Both the position numbers and the translations under genes were made by a program. The notes under the pieces are model-generated. The model was not told where the DNA came from. It saw only the letters and a list, made by a program, of their open reading frames with translations, and searched no databases. A stretch of 29,326 nt of DNA, from positions 1 through 29,326 of the forward strand of contig DASXTB010000306.1 of NCBI GenBank assembly GCA_036505615.1, given 5' to 3'. Shown piece by piece: positions 7,901-15,515 of this stretch (the first letter of the stretch is position 1; every line of letters begins with the position of its first letter). The stretch comes from DASXTB01 sp036505615 (lineage in GTDB: Bacteria; Acidobacteriota; UBA6911; JACQSX01).

Positions 7901-8932
7901 TCATTGGATAGTGGTCTGCTCTGGGCCAGCGGCCCGCGGGGCCAGGTAGCCTCGTCGTGTACGTACTGCCAGCTTTCCCTCTCGCTTTTCGACCGGCGGC
8001 GCCAATTGAAGCGTCAATCTGCGAAAGGTTCCGTCGCGCTTCGAGTTGGAAGAAACAAATCCCAAGCTATAACGAGTACGAAGATGATGCATCAAAACCC
8101 CGAAAGCCTGGTCCAGTTTCTCGGGTGCATCAGTGAAAACTTCGCCTCCGGTTTCTTCGGCCAGATCTTTGAGGCTGGAAGTTGGGATCTTCATCAGCCT
8201 GGACACGCCGGTAGCGATCCTGATGATGCCGCTCTCCAACTGCTGAGCGGTGGTACGCGGCACCAACCCGCAAACGACGCTGCCCGATTCGAGAACGGCG
8301 TCCCGAGTCTCCTGTGCCGATGGCCCGGAACAGTCAAAGCTCGTTGTCCATCCGGTGATCAGGATAATCACACGGCGGCCATCGGGATTTCCCGCCTTTC
8401 GCATGTAGCTGGCAGCCTCGTAAAAAGCGCGGTTAAAGCAGTGGTCTCCCTCGTCCTCATGGTGGGGCAAACGGTCCAGCGCTTCGGCGACGCGATCCCG
8501 GTCCTGTGTAAAGCCCTGAACCAACTCAGTCGTCTCCGAAAAGCTCATTAGAGCCACTTCGTCTTGAGGCTTAAGCCGGGCGAGTGCTTCTCGCGTCGCC
8601 GAGCGCACTTGAGAATTGAACGGATCCAGACACGCGCCCCTATCGACCAGCAAAATCACGGAAAGGGGAAGCGAGTTCTGGCTAAAGTGCGTAATCTGCT
8701 GCTGGACCCCTTCCTCAAACAAGACAAAATCCTCTTTCTTAAGACCCGAGACAGCCCGGCCCGATTTGGGCCTGGTGACCAGCACATCCGCCACCACCAT
8801 GTCGACCTGGGTTTTGATGACAGGCCGCCTGTCGGAAACCGGTCCGTCCGGCCGAGAGGGAAGTTGGGAGTAGGCAGGCTGAAAAAAAGGGGCCAGTGTC
8901 AGCGATAGAAGGGCAACCTTTCCCTTGTTCAT
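7901..8932 (-). CDS. Secreted VWA protein (VWFA-related acidobacterial domain)
   Basis: This is a 343-residue exported protein. The ATG at 8932 is chosen because GAAGGAG lies 6 nt upstream and the signal peptide (MNKGKVALLSLTLAPFFQPA) begins there; an earlier ATG at 8968 lacks both. The mature protein opens with the hallmark of the acidobacterial VWFA family: VDMVVADVLV, SGLKKEDFVLFEEGVQQQI, then SVILLVDRGA. The first MIDAS loop is degenerate: DxSxS is replaced by DRGAC, so metal-dependent ligand binding may be lost. The core continues with VALMSFSETTELVQGFTQDR and GRRVIILITGWTTS, ending in the YSLGFVSS and GTFRRLTLQL strands. Function in this family is unknown; adhesion or envelope assembly is the usual guess. 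The 3' end abuts a relic of another gene. Confidence 0.85.
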   Translation of the reverse strand: MNKGKVALLSLTLAPFFQPAYSQLPSRPDGPVSDRRPVIKTQVDMVVADVLVTRPKSGRAVSGLKKEDFVLFEEGVQQQITHFSQNSLPLSVILLVDRGACLDPFNSQVRSATREALARLKPQDEVALMSFSETTELVQGFTQDRDRVAEALDRLPHHEDEGDHCFNRAFYEAASYMRKAGNPDGRRVIILITGWTTSFDCSGPSAQETRDAVLESGSVVCGLVPRTTAQQLESGIIRIATGVSRLMKIPTSSLKDLAEETGGEVFTDAPEKLDQAFGVLMHHLRTRYSLGFVSSNSKRDGTFRRLTLQLAPPVEKREGKLAVRTRRGYLAPRAAGPEQTTIQ

Positions 8933-9045
8933 GGCACTCTCCTTCGAATAGGTGGCGTCGCAAGCCATTAAGTGCCGACCGTTTTGATGTTAGATGGTAC
9001 TCCTTTGACACTATTTCAAATTCTTTTGCGAAGTGCCTCGGATCT

Positions 9046-9528
9046 TCACTTTTTGGCTAAAAATACGAATCTATAGAATCTAGAGAAGCACTTGTGACAG
9101 CGGAAGGGAGCGATAAAAAACCAACCCAGGGCCCATTCAATATCGACCTTGCGCGATCGATGCACATCATTCGACAAGCATGTGGGGCATCGCATTGGTT
9201 GAACGAAAAAACCCGGCTTCAACCTCAGTCTGAGATTGAAGCTCTTGCGCCCGCGCACCGAAGAGGAGGATGTTTCTTTGGGCGCACCGAAGAACAGGGA
9301 GCCTATAAACAGAAAGCCGCCCATGACCAGGTAAATGGCAAGGATTTGCTGGAAGCTGTATCCCTCTTTGACCGTCCTAGTGAAGACCTTCTTCGTTTTT
9401 GGATTGATCGCCCGATAGGTGACTTCTGGCTGCTTGTAAACTTTGATGGTGATGAGAAAGCTTGCCAGCCAGAGTGCAAAGACAAAATATTTGATGAATC
9501 TGACGTAGTCTCGTTTCCGCTTGCCCAC
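9046..9528 (-). CDS. Membrane protein with C-terminal zinc ribbon
   Basis: This 160-residue protein of unknown function has two membrane segments (about 12-30 and 60-80). They are separated by a polar loop that contains INPKTKKVFTRTVKEGYSF. After TM2, a Ser/Arg-rich linker leads to CPTC (114-117) and CHKC (144-147), a four-Cys zinc-ribbon arrangement. Both halves look real because hydrophobic and Cys patterning are preserved. The start is a GTG at 9528 without a clear Shine-Dalgarno, so the N-terminus is uncertain. It is 113 nt upstream of the VWA gene on the same strand, and co-transcription is possible. The zinc ribbon could bind nucleic acid or stabilise a complex at the membrane. Confidence 0.65.
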   Translation of the reverse strand: MGKRKRDYVRFIKYFVFALWLASFLITIKVYKQPEVTYRAINPKTKKVFTRTVKEGYSFQQILAIYLVMGGFLFIGSLFFGAPKETSSSSVRGRKSFNLRLRLKPGFFVQPMRCPTCLSNDVHRSRKVDIEWALGWFFIAPFRCHKCFSRFYRFVFLAKK

Positions 9529-10166
9529 TTTGTTGCCCGGATTCAGCGCGACTCATTCTATTCTATTTGGGGATTTCCTGCCGTTTGTGACGGATCGGTT
9601 GCCTAAGACCCGAGGTAGCAACCATTTGACAAGTATCTAGATGTCCTAACAGGCGCGAGCTTCCCTGGAATGGAAGGCCAATCTTGACAGCAAGCAAATA
9701 TATGGTATCAGTGTAGACATATTGGTTCTGTAACCCACCGTTACAGGGGCTCTCGGTCGACTTTGGCAACGAAGTGGGCCGAGGGCCCACCTCTATCGGA
9801 AGGGGCTGAGATTTATTTCCGTCGACTCGATCTGGAGCCCCTGGAAAAGCGCTAGCTCTGGATTTCGCTCACGATTCGATTGGCCGTAGTCGTGGGCGTT
9901 GACGTGTTACCGGACCGTGAAATCTGGTTTTTTTAACCACATTTCTCCGGCACATCGCCCCCACACATCTTTCAAAACCCTTCGGGTTTCACTGACTGCC
10001 TCTTACATCCTTGGCTGTGGCTTCACCGGTTCATGTAGCCGTGATCGGCTTTTGTTTCGGTTGTGGCCCTGGCACTGTAGGCTCGTGAACGTGGACGTGG
10101 TCGGCTGTTCAGCCAAATTGTGATAAAGTTTCTCACCCGCCGTATCCCCGACATTAGGAGGCAGCT
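9529..10166. other. 638-bp gap without a convincing gene
   Basis: No ORF here has coding character. Visible items are a candidate structured RNA at 9744-9843, and a short hairpin AAACCCTTCGGGTTT at 9975-9989 that recurs, reverse-complemented, at 26750-26764. There are also phrases (GTGGACGTGGTCGGCTGTT near 10089, GTGATCGGCTTTTG near 10039) resembling words in the 20460-20575 repeats. The stretch from 9900 to 10166 may contain decayed repeats and the promoter of the TonB-receptor relic. Confidence 0.5.
9744..9843. ncRNA. Candidate structured RNA (unassigned)
   Basis: A perfect 9-bp outer helix joins CAGGGGCTC (9744-9752) to GAGCCCCTG (9835-9843). Inside it a 6-bp helix joins GTCGAC (9756-9761) to GTCGAC (9821-9826), and a 7-bp hairpin GTGGGCC-GAG-GGCCCAC spans 9774-9790. 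Stacked coaxial helices with asymmetric internal loops look more like a folded RNA than the simple palindromic repeats elsewhere. The strand cannot be chosen. It lies about 320 nt before the TonB relic (plus) and about 215 nt before the zinc-ribbon gene (minus). No known riboswitch family was recognised. Confidence 0.2.
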
Positions 10167-10601
10167 ATGAGTCTATTGGCTGGATACTTGACAGGCGTTG
10201 TCTGGCGGCGATCGGCCGCGCTGGCGCTGATAGGAGCGGTCTCGCTGTGCAGCTTGCCCGCCCAGACCATCATGGGGCGTATTTCCGGAACAGTTACCGA
10301 TTCGTCCAAGGCAGTGATCCCAGGCGCGACCGTCACTGTGGTCAACGATGCTACCAAGCTGACGCGGACTGCCGTTACCGATGACAACGGTTTTTATGTT
10401 GTCACAAACCTCCCGGTCGGCAATTACAGCGTAACGGCCGAGTTGCCCGGCTTCAAGAAGACCAGCAGAACGGGCTTCGATCTGGTCGCCGACGGCCGGC
10501 TGACGGCGGATTTGGTTTTGGAACCAGGTGAGATCAGCGACATCTCATCGGCGTCCGGGCCGGGGAGGAATATTCAGGTCGGGTTGAAGCTGAATTTTTA
10601 A
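10167..10601 (+). CDS. TonB-dependent receptor relic: N-terminal domain fused to the last beta strand
   Basis: This is an intact 144-codon frame with a good Shine-Dalgarno (TAGGAGGCAGCT before the ATG). Residues 1-33 are an N-terminal hydrophobic export signal. Residues 34-119 are a complete carboxypeptidase-regulatory-like domain (GRISGTVTDSSKAVIPGATV, NGFYVVTNLPVGNYSVTAEL, GFKKTSRTGFDLVADGRLTA), as found at the front of acidobacterial TonB-dependent receptors of about 1000-1200 residues. After LEPGEIS the protein jumps to SSASGPGRNIQVGLKLNF, which has the form of the final outer-membrane strand with its terminal Phe. The plug and nearly all of the barrel are missing, consistent with one in-frame deletion near 10536-10548. 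It cannot be a transporter; a small periplasmic protein may still be made. Confidence 0.75.
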   Translation: MSLLAGYLTGVVWRRSAALALIGAVSLCSLPAQTIMGRISGTVTDSSKAVIPGATVTVVNDATKLTRTAVTDDNGFYVVTNLPVGNYSVTAELPGFKKTSRTGFDLVADGRLTADLVLEPGEISDISSASGPGRNIQVGLKLNF

Positions 10602-10609
10602 GTCAGATA

Positions 10610-10845
10610 TAGCCGCGAATGGACGCGGATGAACGCGAATACTCCCTTAAGAATTAGACACGGATGAACACAGACTACACGGACCCAAGCCCCGAGACGC
10701 CAGGGGGGCAAGTCAGGATTGCCAATTAACTACCAGTTATTAACGGGCCCCCTGGCGTCTCGGGGCTCAAATCTGTGTGCTCCGTGTTTATCCGTGTCCT
10801 AATTCTTAAGGGAGTATTCGCGTTCATCCGCGTTATTTGCGGCTA
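10610..10845. repeat. Long nested inverted repeat filling a convergent junction
   Basis: Arms of about 100 bp pair across the whole gap between two stops. From outside inward: TAGCCGCGAA... / ...GCGGCTA, then CGCGGATGAACGCGAATACT and its complement, CCCTTAAGAATTAGACACGG and its complement, and a core GCCCCGAGACGCCAGGGGG (10689-10707) facing its complement (10748-10766). The central spacer is about 40 nt. The element starts 8 nt after the TonB-relic stop and ends 2 nt before the opposite gene's stop. It would form a very stable cruciform or RNA hairpin and is a good candidate bidirectional terminator or a MITE-like mobile unit. Confidence 0.85.
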
Positions 10846-10847
10846 AA

Positions 10848-11765
10848 TTATTTTTTCCCCGCGCACGAGTCCACCAGCAACCATCCTTCTGGTATGACGC
10901 ACGGTGAGCCGAACAGCCGGCACTCGCCGGTAAGCGGGTTTCTGGCAGCTTGCTGAACGGCAGTACACACGACATTGACCGGCGTTACAGGCAGCTCCAG
11001 GAATTTCCCCTCAGGGAAAAGAATATTCAGGGCGCCCACACCGATGAGCGGTCCGTTTGCAATCGTGACTCTCAGCGTGCCCATAAAATCGGAAGGTGGA
11101 CTGCTGACCAGTTCCGACAGAAGCTTGCTGATCCGGGCCTGCGGCAAAATCTTGAGGTTCCCCGAAGCGACCAGCTTTCCCGTCGAATCCAGCAGAGATA
11201 GAAATACGTCGACTGTATCAGTGGGTGAAGGATTGACAAACGCATAGCCGCTCTGGCGATTGGGCCGATTGACCGCAAAAGCGCTGAACTTGAACGCTGC
11301 TTTTACCGGCGGTACCTGGGCGCTGGTTATGATCTCGGTCGAGGGGCGCTGGCAAATAGGATGCGGCCCCACAATCCCATTAATCAATGCCACTTCCGAG
11401 CTTATCTGGATGTTTGCTGAAGGATCGAACGTTACGCGAGCCCAACCATTAAAGGATGGGACGTCCTCGGCGGTAAAGGCCTCCGCCGAACCGAGGGGAT
11501 CGACTTTCAGGACCGTTTTCGTGCCGGGCCGGGGAATGGGAAATAGTTCCAGAAGACGAACGGGAGTGCCATCGTTCTGAAAAGCCTCCAGTGCGACTTC
11601 TGTTGCAGTGGCGGATAAGTTGACGATTCGAAATATAGTTTGAAAGTGTATCGGTTGTTTTACGTAGCCATTGACGACGATGGGCAGAATCAACTCCTGA
11701 CTCTGCGCGCTTGCGATCCCCGAAGCGGCAACAAAAGTGTAGAGGATAACGGTTAGATGACGCAT
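10848..11765 (-). CDS. Secreted protein of unknown function
   Basis: This is a 305-residue exported protein. The ATG at 11765 is chosen because AAGGAGG lies 6 nt upstream and a signal peptide (MRHLTVILYTFVAASGIASA) follows. The longer open frame to 11852 runs through hairpin DNA. The mature protein is beta-rich: LILPIVVNGYVKQPIHFQTI, NLSATATEVALEAFQNDGTP, ARVTFDPSANIQISSEVALI, and SGYAFVNPSPTDTVDVFLSL, which suggests two or more Ig-like or beta-sandwich domains. The end contains four Cys residues (CTAVQQ, GECRLFGSPC, VDSC), probably two disulphides. No enzyme motif is seen. I do not recognise a named family. Its stop lies 2 nt from the end of the long inverted repeat. Confidence 0.7.
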   Translation of the reverse strand: MRHLTVILYTFVAASGIASAQSQELILPIVVNGYVKQPIHFQTIFRIVNLSATATEVALEAFQNDGTPVRLLELFPIPRPGTKTVLKVDPLGSAEAFTAEDVPSFNGWARVTFDPSANIQISSEVALINGIVGPHPICQRPSTEIITSAQVPPVKAAFKFSAFAVNRPNRQSGYAFVNPSPTDTVDVFLSLLDSTGKLVASGNLKILPQARISKLLSELVSSPPSDFMGTLRVTIANGPLIGVGALNILFPEGKFLELPVTPVNVVCTAVQQAARNPLTGECRLFGSPCVIPEGWLLVDSCAGKK

Positions 11766-11806
11766 TGTGTTCCTCCTTGCGAAGTCCAAGCTCGGATTGA
11801 CCCCTT

Positions 11807-11854
11807 TTGGTGTCTTGGTGCTTAACACTTCACCACCAAGGCACCAAGACACAA
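11807..11854. repeat. Short hairpin repeat (TTGGTGTCTTGGTGC family)
   Basis: TTGGTGTCTTGGTGC faces GCACCAAGACACAAA with a spacer containing TTAACACTTCACCACC. It lies upstream of the secreted-protein gene, in the 359-bp divergent gap before the APC permease. The rest of that gap (about 11855-12086) has no convincing gene. It holds decayed repeat words such as CATGTTAATCTGCGTTC near 11953, related to those at 10610-10845. Confidence 0.6.
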
Positions 11855-12086
11855 ATTAGACATTCGCTCAGGCTTTCGGATCACTCCGTTTGCCTGGATC
11901 AAACGAATCGGCGCTGATAGGGCCAAAGATTCGACCCTCCTTGATTCCCATCCATGTTAATCTGCGTTCTTTCGCAAAATCATGTTCACCCGCAAAAATA
12001 AGAACCCCTGCGCTCATTTTATCCACCTCTTCTGTGATCGCCGATGCACCGGCCCAGAGCTGAGACTGCGCAAGCGGATACCAAAA

Positions 12087-12114
12087 CCCGAGACCCGAAA
12101 CCCGAGACCCGAAA
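12087..12114. repeat. Heptanucleotide tandem repeat, CCCGARA type
   Basis: Four exact 7-bp units, CCCGAGA CCCGAAA CCCGAGA CCCGAAA, are followed by two degenerate units that run into the ATG of the APC permease at 12125. The repeat occupies the place where a Shine-Dalgarno would be expected, and none is visible. It shares its 7-bp period with the repeats at 14924, 21317, 22336 and 22921. Confidence 0.75.
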
Positions 12115-12124
12115 CTGATAACCG

Positions 12125-13477
12125 ATGAGCGAGAACCACCCACACCTCGAGCGTCGCTTGGGCCTGCTTCAGGCGACCGCCCTGAATATGTCCAACATGA
12201 TCGGCATCGGGCCGTTTATCACTATCCCCTTGCTGATGTCGGCGCTGGGAGGACCGCAGTCGATGCTGGGCTGGTTCATTGCTGCTGCCATCGCTATTCC
12301 CGATGGAATGATCTGGAGCGAGTTGGGCGCCGCCATGCCCGGATCGGGAGGAAGCTACGTCTACCTGCGCGAAGGTTTTGCCCGGGAACGGTATGGCCGC
12401 TTGATAACATTTCTTTTCATCTGGCAATTTATCCTCAGCGGGCCGCTGGAGATCGCATCGGGTTACATCGGTTTTTCAAAATACGCCGGCTATGTATGGA
12501 AGGGAATTACTCCAGCGCAGGCGCTCCTTGTGGCTGCCGCCGTGGGAATACTCAACATCGTTGTGCTGTATCGGCGCATAACGACGATCGGAAGGATAAC
12601 CGTCAGCCTTTGGGTCGGCACTCTGCTGACTACTGCCGCCGTGATTGTTACCGGAGTGATGCATTTTGATGCAAAGGTGGCTTTCGATTTTCCGCCGAAT
12701 GCTTTCAAGTTTTCTTTTGGTTTTCTGATGGGCCTGGGCGCGGCTTCACGCATTGGGATGTATGACTACCTCGGTTACTACGACGTCTGCTACATTGGCG
12801 AGGAAGTCAGGAATCCGGCAACCGTTATTCCGCGCTCCATCATCATCAGCGTTATTGGAGTTGCTCTCATTTATTTCGCGATCAATCTTTCCCTGATCGG
12901 CGTTGTGCCGTGGCGGGAATTCGTCCCGGCGGAGGCCCGGCCTGATTCGGACTTTGTGGTATCGATTTTCATGGAAAAGACTTATGGCTCCAAGATTGCC
13001 GTTCTTTTTACAGTGATGGTGCTTTGGACGACATTCGGTTCAGTGTTTGCTCTGCTGCTCGGTTACTCGCGCATCCCATACGCGGCCGCCAATGACGGGT
13101 ATTTCTTCAAAGTTTTCGGCCGGCTTCATGCAAAAAAAAACTTTCCTCACGTGTCATTGATTGTCCTGGGCGTCATTTCTATTGTGTGTTGTTTTTTCCC
13201 GTTGGGGATAGTCATCGATGCCCTGTTGACGACGCGCATTCTGGTGCAGTTTATCGGTCAGATTTTTGCCGTCACACTGCTGCGCCGCCGCGTGCCGGAA
13301 ATGAAGCGGCCCTATAAGATCTGGTTTTACCCAATACCGAATTTAATCGCGCTGGTGGGATGGATCTTCATTTTTGCCACGGCGGATTGGCGGGTGATAC
13401 TTTTTGGACTGGGGACGCTGGCGCTGGGAATCGCTTGTTTTTTTGTTTGGTCTTCTCGTCGTCCTTCCCGTGTGTGA
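12125..13477 (+). CDS. APC-superfamily amino acid/polyamine permease
   Basis: This 450-residue integral membrane protein has about 12 hydrophobic segments. The first transmembrane helix carries the unwound substrate-binding signature MSNMIGIGPFITIP (about residues 22-35). PDGMIWSELGAAMPGSGGSY (TM2 to loop) and EGFARERYGR are typical of the family, and the conserved EEVRNPATVIPRSI segment lies near residue 230. It should import or exchange an amino acid or polyamine using a proton or antiport gradient; the substrate cannot be read from sequence. No Shine-Dalgarno precedes the ATG, where a heptamer repeat sits. The aminotransferase gene begins 46 nt downstream on the same strand, so a two-gene unit is possible. 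Confidence 0.9.
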   Translation: MSENHPHLERRLGLLQATALNMSNMIGIGPFITIPLLMSALGGPQSMLGWFIAAAIAIPDGMIWSELGAAMPGSGGSYVYLREGFARERYGRLITFLFIWQFILSGPLEIASGYIGFSKYAGYVWKGITPAQALLVAAAVGILNIVVLYRRITTIGRITVSLWVGTLLTTAAVIVTGVMHFDAKVAFDFPPNAFKFSFGFLMGLGAASRIGMYDYLGYYDVCYIGEEVRNPATVIPRSIIISVIGVALIYFAINLSLIGVVPWREFVPAEARPDSDFVVSIFMEKTYGSKIAVLFTVMVLWTTFGSVFALLLGYSRIPYAAANDGYFFKVFGRLHAKKNFPHVSLIVLGVISIVCCFFPLGIVIDALLTTRILVQFIGQIFAVTLLRRRVPEMKRPYKIWFYPIPNLIALVGWIFIFATADWRVILFGLGTLALGIACFFVWSSRRPSRV

Positions 13478-13523
13478 GGATCGAGTTGCCGATGGTCGGT
13501 GTCCGACATTGAGAAAGTGAAAA

Positions 13524-14816
13524 ATGCCAAACCTGGCCATCGCCGGCGGCAACCCGGTCAGGACAAGACCTTTCCCACCCTGGCCCCAGTTTGATGAGCG
13601 GGAAGGGAAAAGTCTGATTGACGTCCTAGAAGGTCGCAACTGGGGCGGCTATCCGTTTCCCAATACGCTGGCGGAGCGCTTGGCCGAGCGCTTTGCCGAA
13701 TGCCATGGCGCCAGACATGCCTTATGTGCGGCCAACGGCACGGTAACGATTGAGATCGCCCTGAAGGCGGCAGGATTAATTCCCGGTGACGAAGTCATCG
13801 TCCCCGCTTACACTTTTGAAGCCACTGCAGCTCCGGTGCTGCGCCTGGGTGGCATTCCCGTCTTTGTAGACGTTCTTCCAGAAACCTATTGCATCGATCC
13901 CAGGGCTGCCGAAGAGGCGATCACACCGAGAACGCGCGCCATTCTACCCGTCCATCTGGCGATGAACATGGCCGACATGGACGCAATCGCCGATCTTTCA
14001 GCGCGTCATCGTCTGAAAGTTGTTGAGGACTGTGCTCACGCCCATGGCGCCAAGTGGCGTGGTCGCGGCGCTGGCTCCCTTGGGGACGCCGGGTCGTTCA
14101 GCATGCAGACCAGCAAACTGATGACGGCGGGAGAGGGGGGGATCATCACCTGTAATGACGATGAGATATTCGAATTGTGCCAGAGCTACAGCAATTGCGG
14201 CCGTGCCAGCCAGGCTGACCGATTGGGGCGGCGCATTCTGGGTTTCAACTTTCGGATCACAGAATTTCAGGCCGCGATCCTTCTGGTGCAACTGCGGCGA
14301 CTGCCCGAACAGACAGAATTGCGGCGCATCCGAAGCGAGCAGCTGAGCGAAGGACTTCGGTCCGTTCCGGGCATTTCGCTTCTTGGAAGGACCGCCGGCC
14401 AGACGACGCGCGCAGTTTATTGCTATGTGTTTAAGTACCATGCGGAGGAATTCGGCGGCGCGTCGCGAGATCGGTTTGTCGCGGCGCTAGAAGGCGAAGG
14501 TATTCCGTGCGATGGCCTCTTTTATGAGCCGGTTTACCGAAGCGGGCTTTTCCACGTGGACCCGCAAGACTTTCCTGTCTTGAACGCAAGAACGGCCGAA
14601 CAACTGCCATGGAAGAAGGTACGCTGCCCTGTGGCCGAGCGCGCCGCGTATCAAGAATCGGTCTGGCTGCCTCATCAGGTCTTGCTGGGAGACGACGAGG
14701 ACGTGGATGATATTGTCCGGGCGGTGGAGAAGATCCACCGCCACGTCGATGAACTGCAGCGAGCGGAGCATCCGCTGATTGCGCTGAAGAGTCTGAACCG
14801 CGCCCAGCGCAGGTAA
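13524..14816 (+). CDS. DegT/DnrJ/EryC1/StrS-family PLP aminotransferase
   Basis: This 430-residue fold-type I PLP enzyme probably forms a dimer. Landmarks are ANGTVTIEIALKAAGLIPGDEV (about 70-91), PAYTFEATAAP (94-104), D169 in VVEDCAHAHGAKW (pairs with the PLP ring nitrogen) and K198 in MQTSKLMTAGEGG (Schiff-base Lys). NFRITEFQAAI (about 239-249) is also typical. The family transaminates keto sugars or keto-inositols, usually with Glu or Gln as donor. The opening NLAIAGGNPVRTRPFPPWP is typical of the branch related to inosose aminotransferases. No sugar-nucleotide or inositol gene is nearby, so the substrate is open. It follows the APC permease on the same strand. The stop lies exactly at the edge of a repeat element. 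Confidence 0.93.
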   Translation: MPNLAIAGGNPVRTRPFPPWPQFDEREGKSLIDVLEGRNWGGYPFPNTLAERLAERFAECHGARHALCAANGTVTIEIALKAAGLIPGDEVIVPAYTFEATAAPVLRLGGIPVFVDVLPETYCIDPRAAEEAITPRTRAILPVHLAMNMADMDAIADLSARHRLKVVEDCAHAHGAKWRGRGAGSLGDAGSFSMQTSKLMTAGEGGIITCNDDEIFELCQSYSNCGRASQADRLGRRILGFNFRITEFQAAILLVQLRRLPEQTELRRIRSEQLSEGLRSVPGISLLGRTAGQTTRAVYCYVFKYHAEEFGGASRDRFVAALEGEGIPCDGLFYEPVYRSGLFHVDPQDFPVLNARTAEQLPWKKVRCPVAERAAYQESVWLPHQVLLGDDEDVDDIVRAVEKIHRHVDELQRAEHPLIALKSLNRAQRR

Positions 14817-14966
14817 GGAATTTCGAATTCAGAAGTGCGAATGTCGAATGACTTTGTGTCCTCCGTGTCCTTAGTGGTGGGGTTTTTTAACCACAAAGGA
14901 CACAAAGGAACACAGAGAAATCGGTCATTCGTCATTCGTCATTCGTCATTCGACATTCGTAATTCC
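14817..14966. repeat. Nested inverted repeat with heptamer arms, filling a convergent junction
   Basis: The outer arms are GCGAATGTCGAATGAC (14837-14852) and a run of 7-bp units GTCATTC x4, GACATTC, GTAATTC (14924-14965). Inside them is a second inverted pair, GTGTCCTCCGTGTCCTTAGT (14856-14875) facing CCACAAAGGACACAAAGGAA (14891-14910). The element fills all of the space between the aminotransferase stop (14814-14816) and the DUF1579 stop (14967-14969). Inner and outer words belong to families found separately elsewhere in the window. A bidirectional terminator role is plausible. Confidence 0.85.
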
Positions 14967-15515
14967 TCATTTGCCGGCCTTGGTATCCTTTCCTTCCATC
15001 ACGGCCGTCCAGGTCTTGCCGTCAGTCGAAGTCTCGAACTTGAAGGTGTAGGAAGTTGGGGAAGTCTCTTTCATTGTGTAGCGGTTCTTGATCACCTTGC
15101 CTTCCATTTTGCTCTCACCGGTCCAAGTCCAGGTATTTCCCTTCACTGTCCCTGTGGCCGACTCTCCTGTTGGCATGCCGGTTTCAATTCCGTAATAAGT
15201 GTATTTCTTCTCTTCAGGGGTGTACCCGAGGATTCCCAAGCCTTTCATTTCGCCCATGGGGCCCTTGCCCTCCGAGTGGCACACGACAAAGAAGCCGCCT
15301 GAAAACCATTCGCAGGTTTCCGTGCCGGTGAATTTGCCGCCTGGCCCGAACGGGCTTTCTTTCATATCACCTTCGCCCCGCCACTTGCCGACAAAATAGT
15401 CCAGCTTTTTGTGTTCCGGGCCGGGCTTGGGAGCTTTGGGGCCTTGCTGGGCCAGCAGCGCCGCCAATGAGAAAACCCATAGAATTACGATAGTCAGGAC
15501 TATCCGTTTCGCCAT
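14967..15515 (-). CDS. Secreted DUF1579 family protein
   Basis: This is a 182-residue exported protein. The ATG at 15515 is chosen because AGGAGGAAAT directly precedes it and a signal peptide begins there (MAKRIVLTIVILWVFSLAAL, cleavage near LAQQ). An upstream open frame to 15824 crosses repeat DNA and is rejected. The mature part has the DUF1579 pattern: GPEHKKLDYFVGKWRGEGDM near residue 31, WFSGGFFVVCHSEGKGPMGE, GILGYTPEEKKYTYYGIETG, and WTWTGESKMEGKVIKNRYTM. It should form a lipocalin-like beta barrel. Members are common in Acidobacteriota and are of unknown function, perhaps binding a small hydrophobic ligand. Confidence 0.85.
   Translation of the reverse strand: MAKRIVLTIVILWVFSLAALLAQQGPKAPKPGPEHKKLDYFVGKWRGEGDMKESPFGPGGKFTGTETCEWFSGGFFVVCHSEGKGPMGEMKGLGILGYTPEEKKYTYYGIETGMPTGESATGTVKGNTWTWTGESKMEGKVIKNRYTMKETSPTSYTFKFETSTDGKTWTAVMEGKDTKAGK

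Noticed and set aside
9899..10123. 74-codon plus-strand ORF
   Set aside because: Composition is not protein-like, it crosses a repeated hairpin (9975-9989), and no ribosome-binding site is present.
11868..12143. 91-codon minus-strand ORF upstream of the APC permease
   Set aside because: Low-complexity N-terminus read from the CCCGARA repeat and decayed repeat words; no family pattern.
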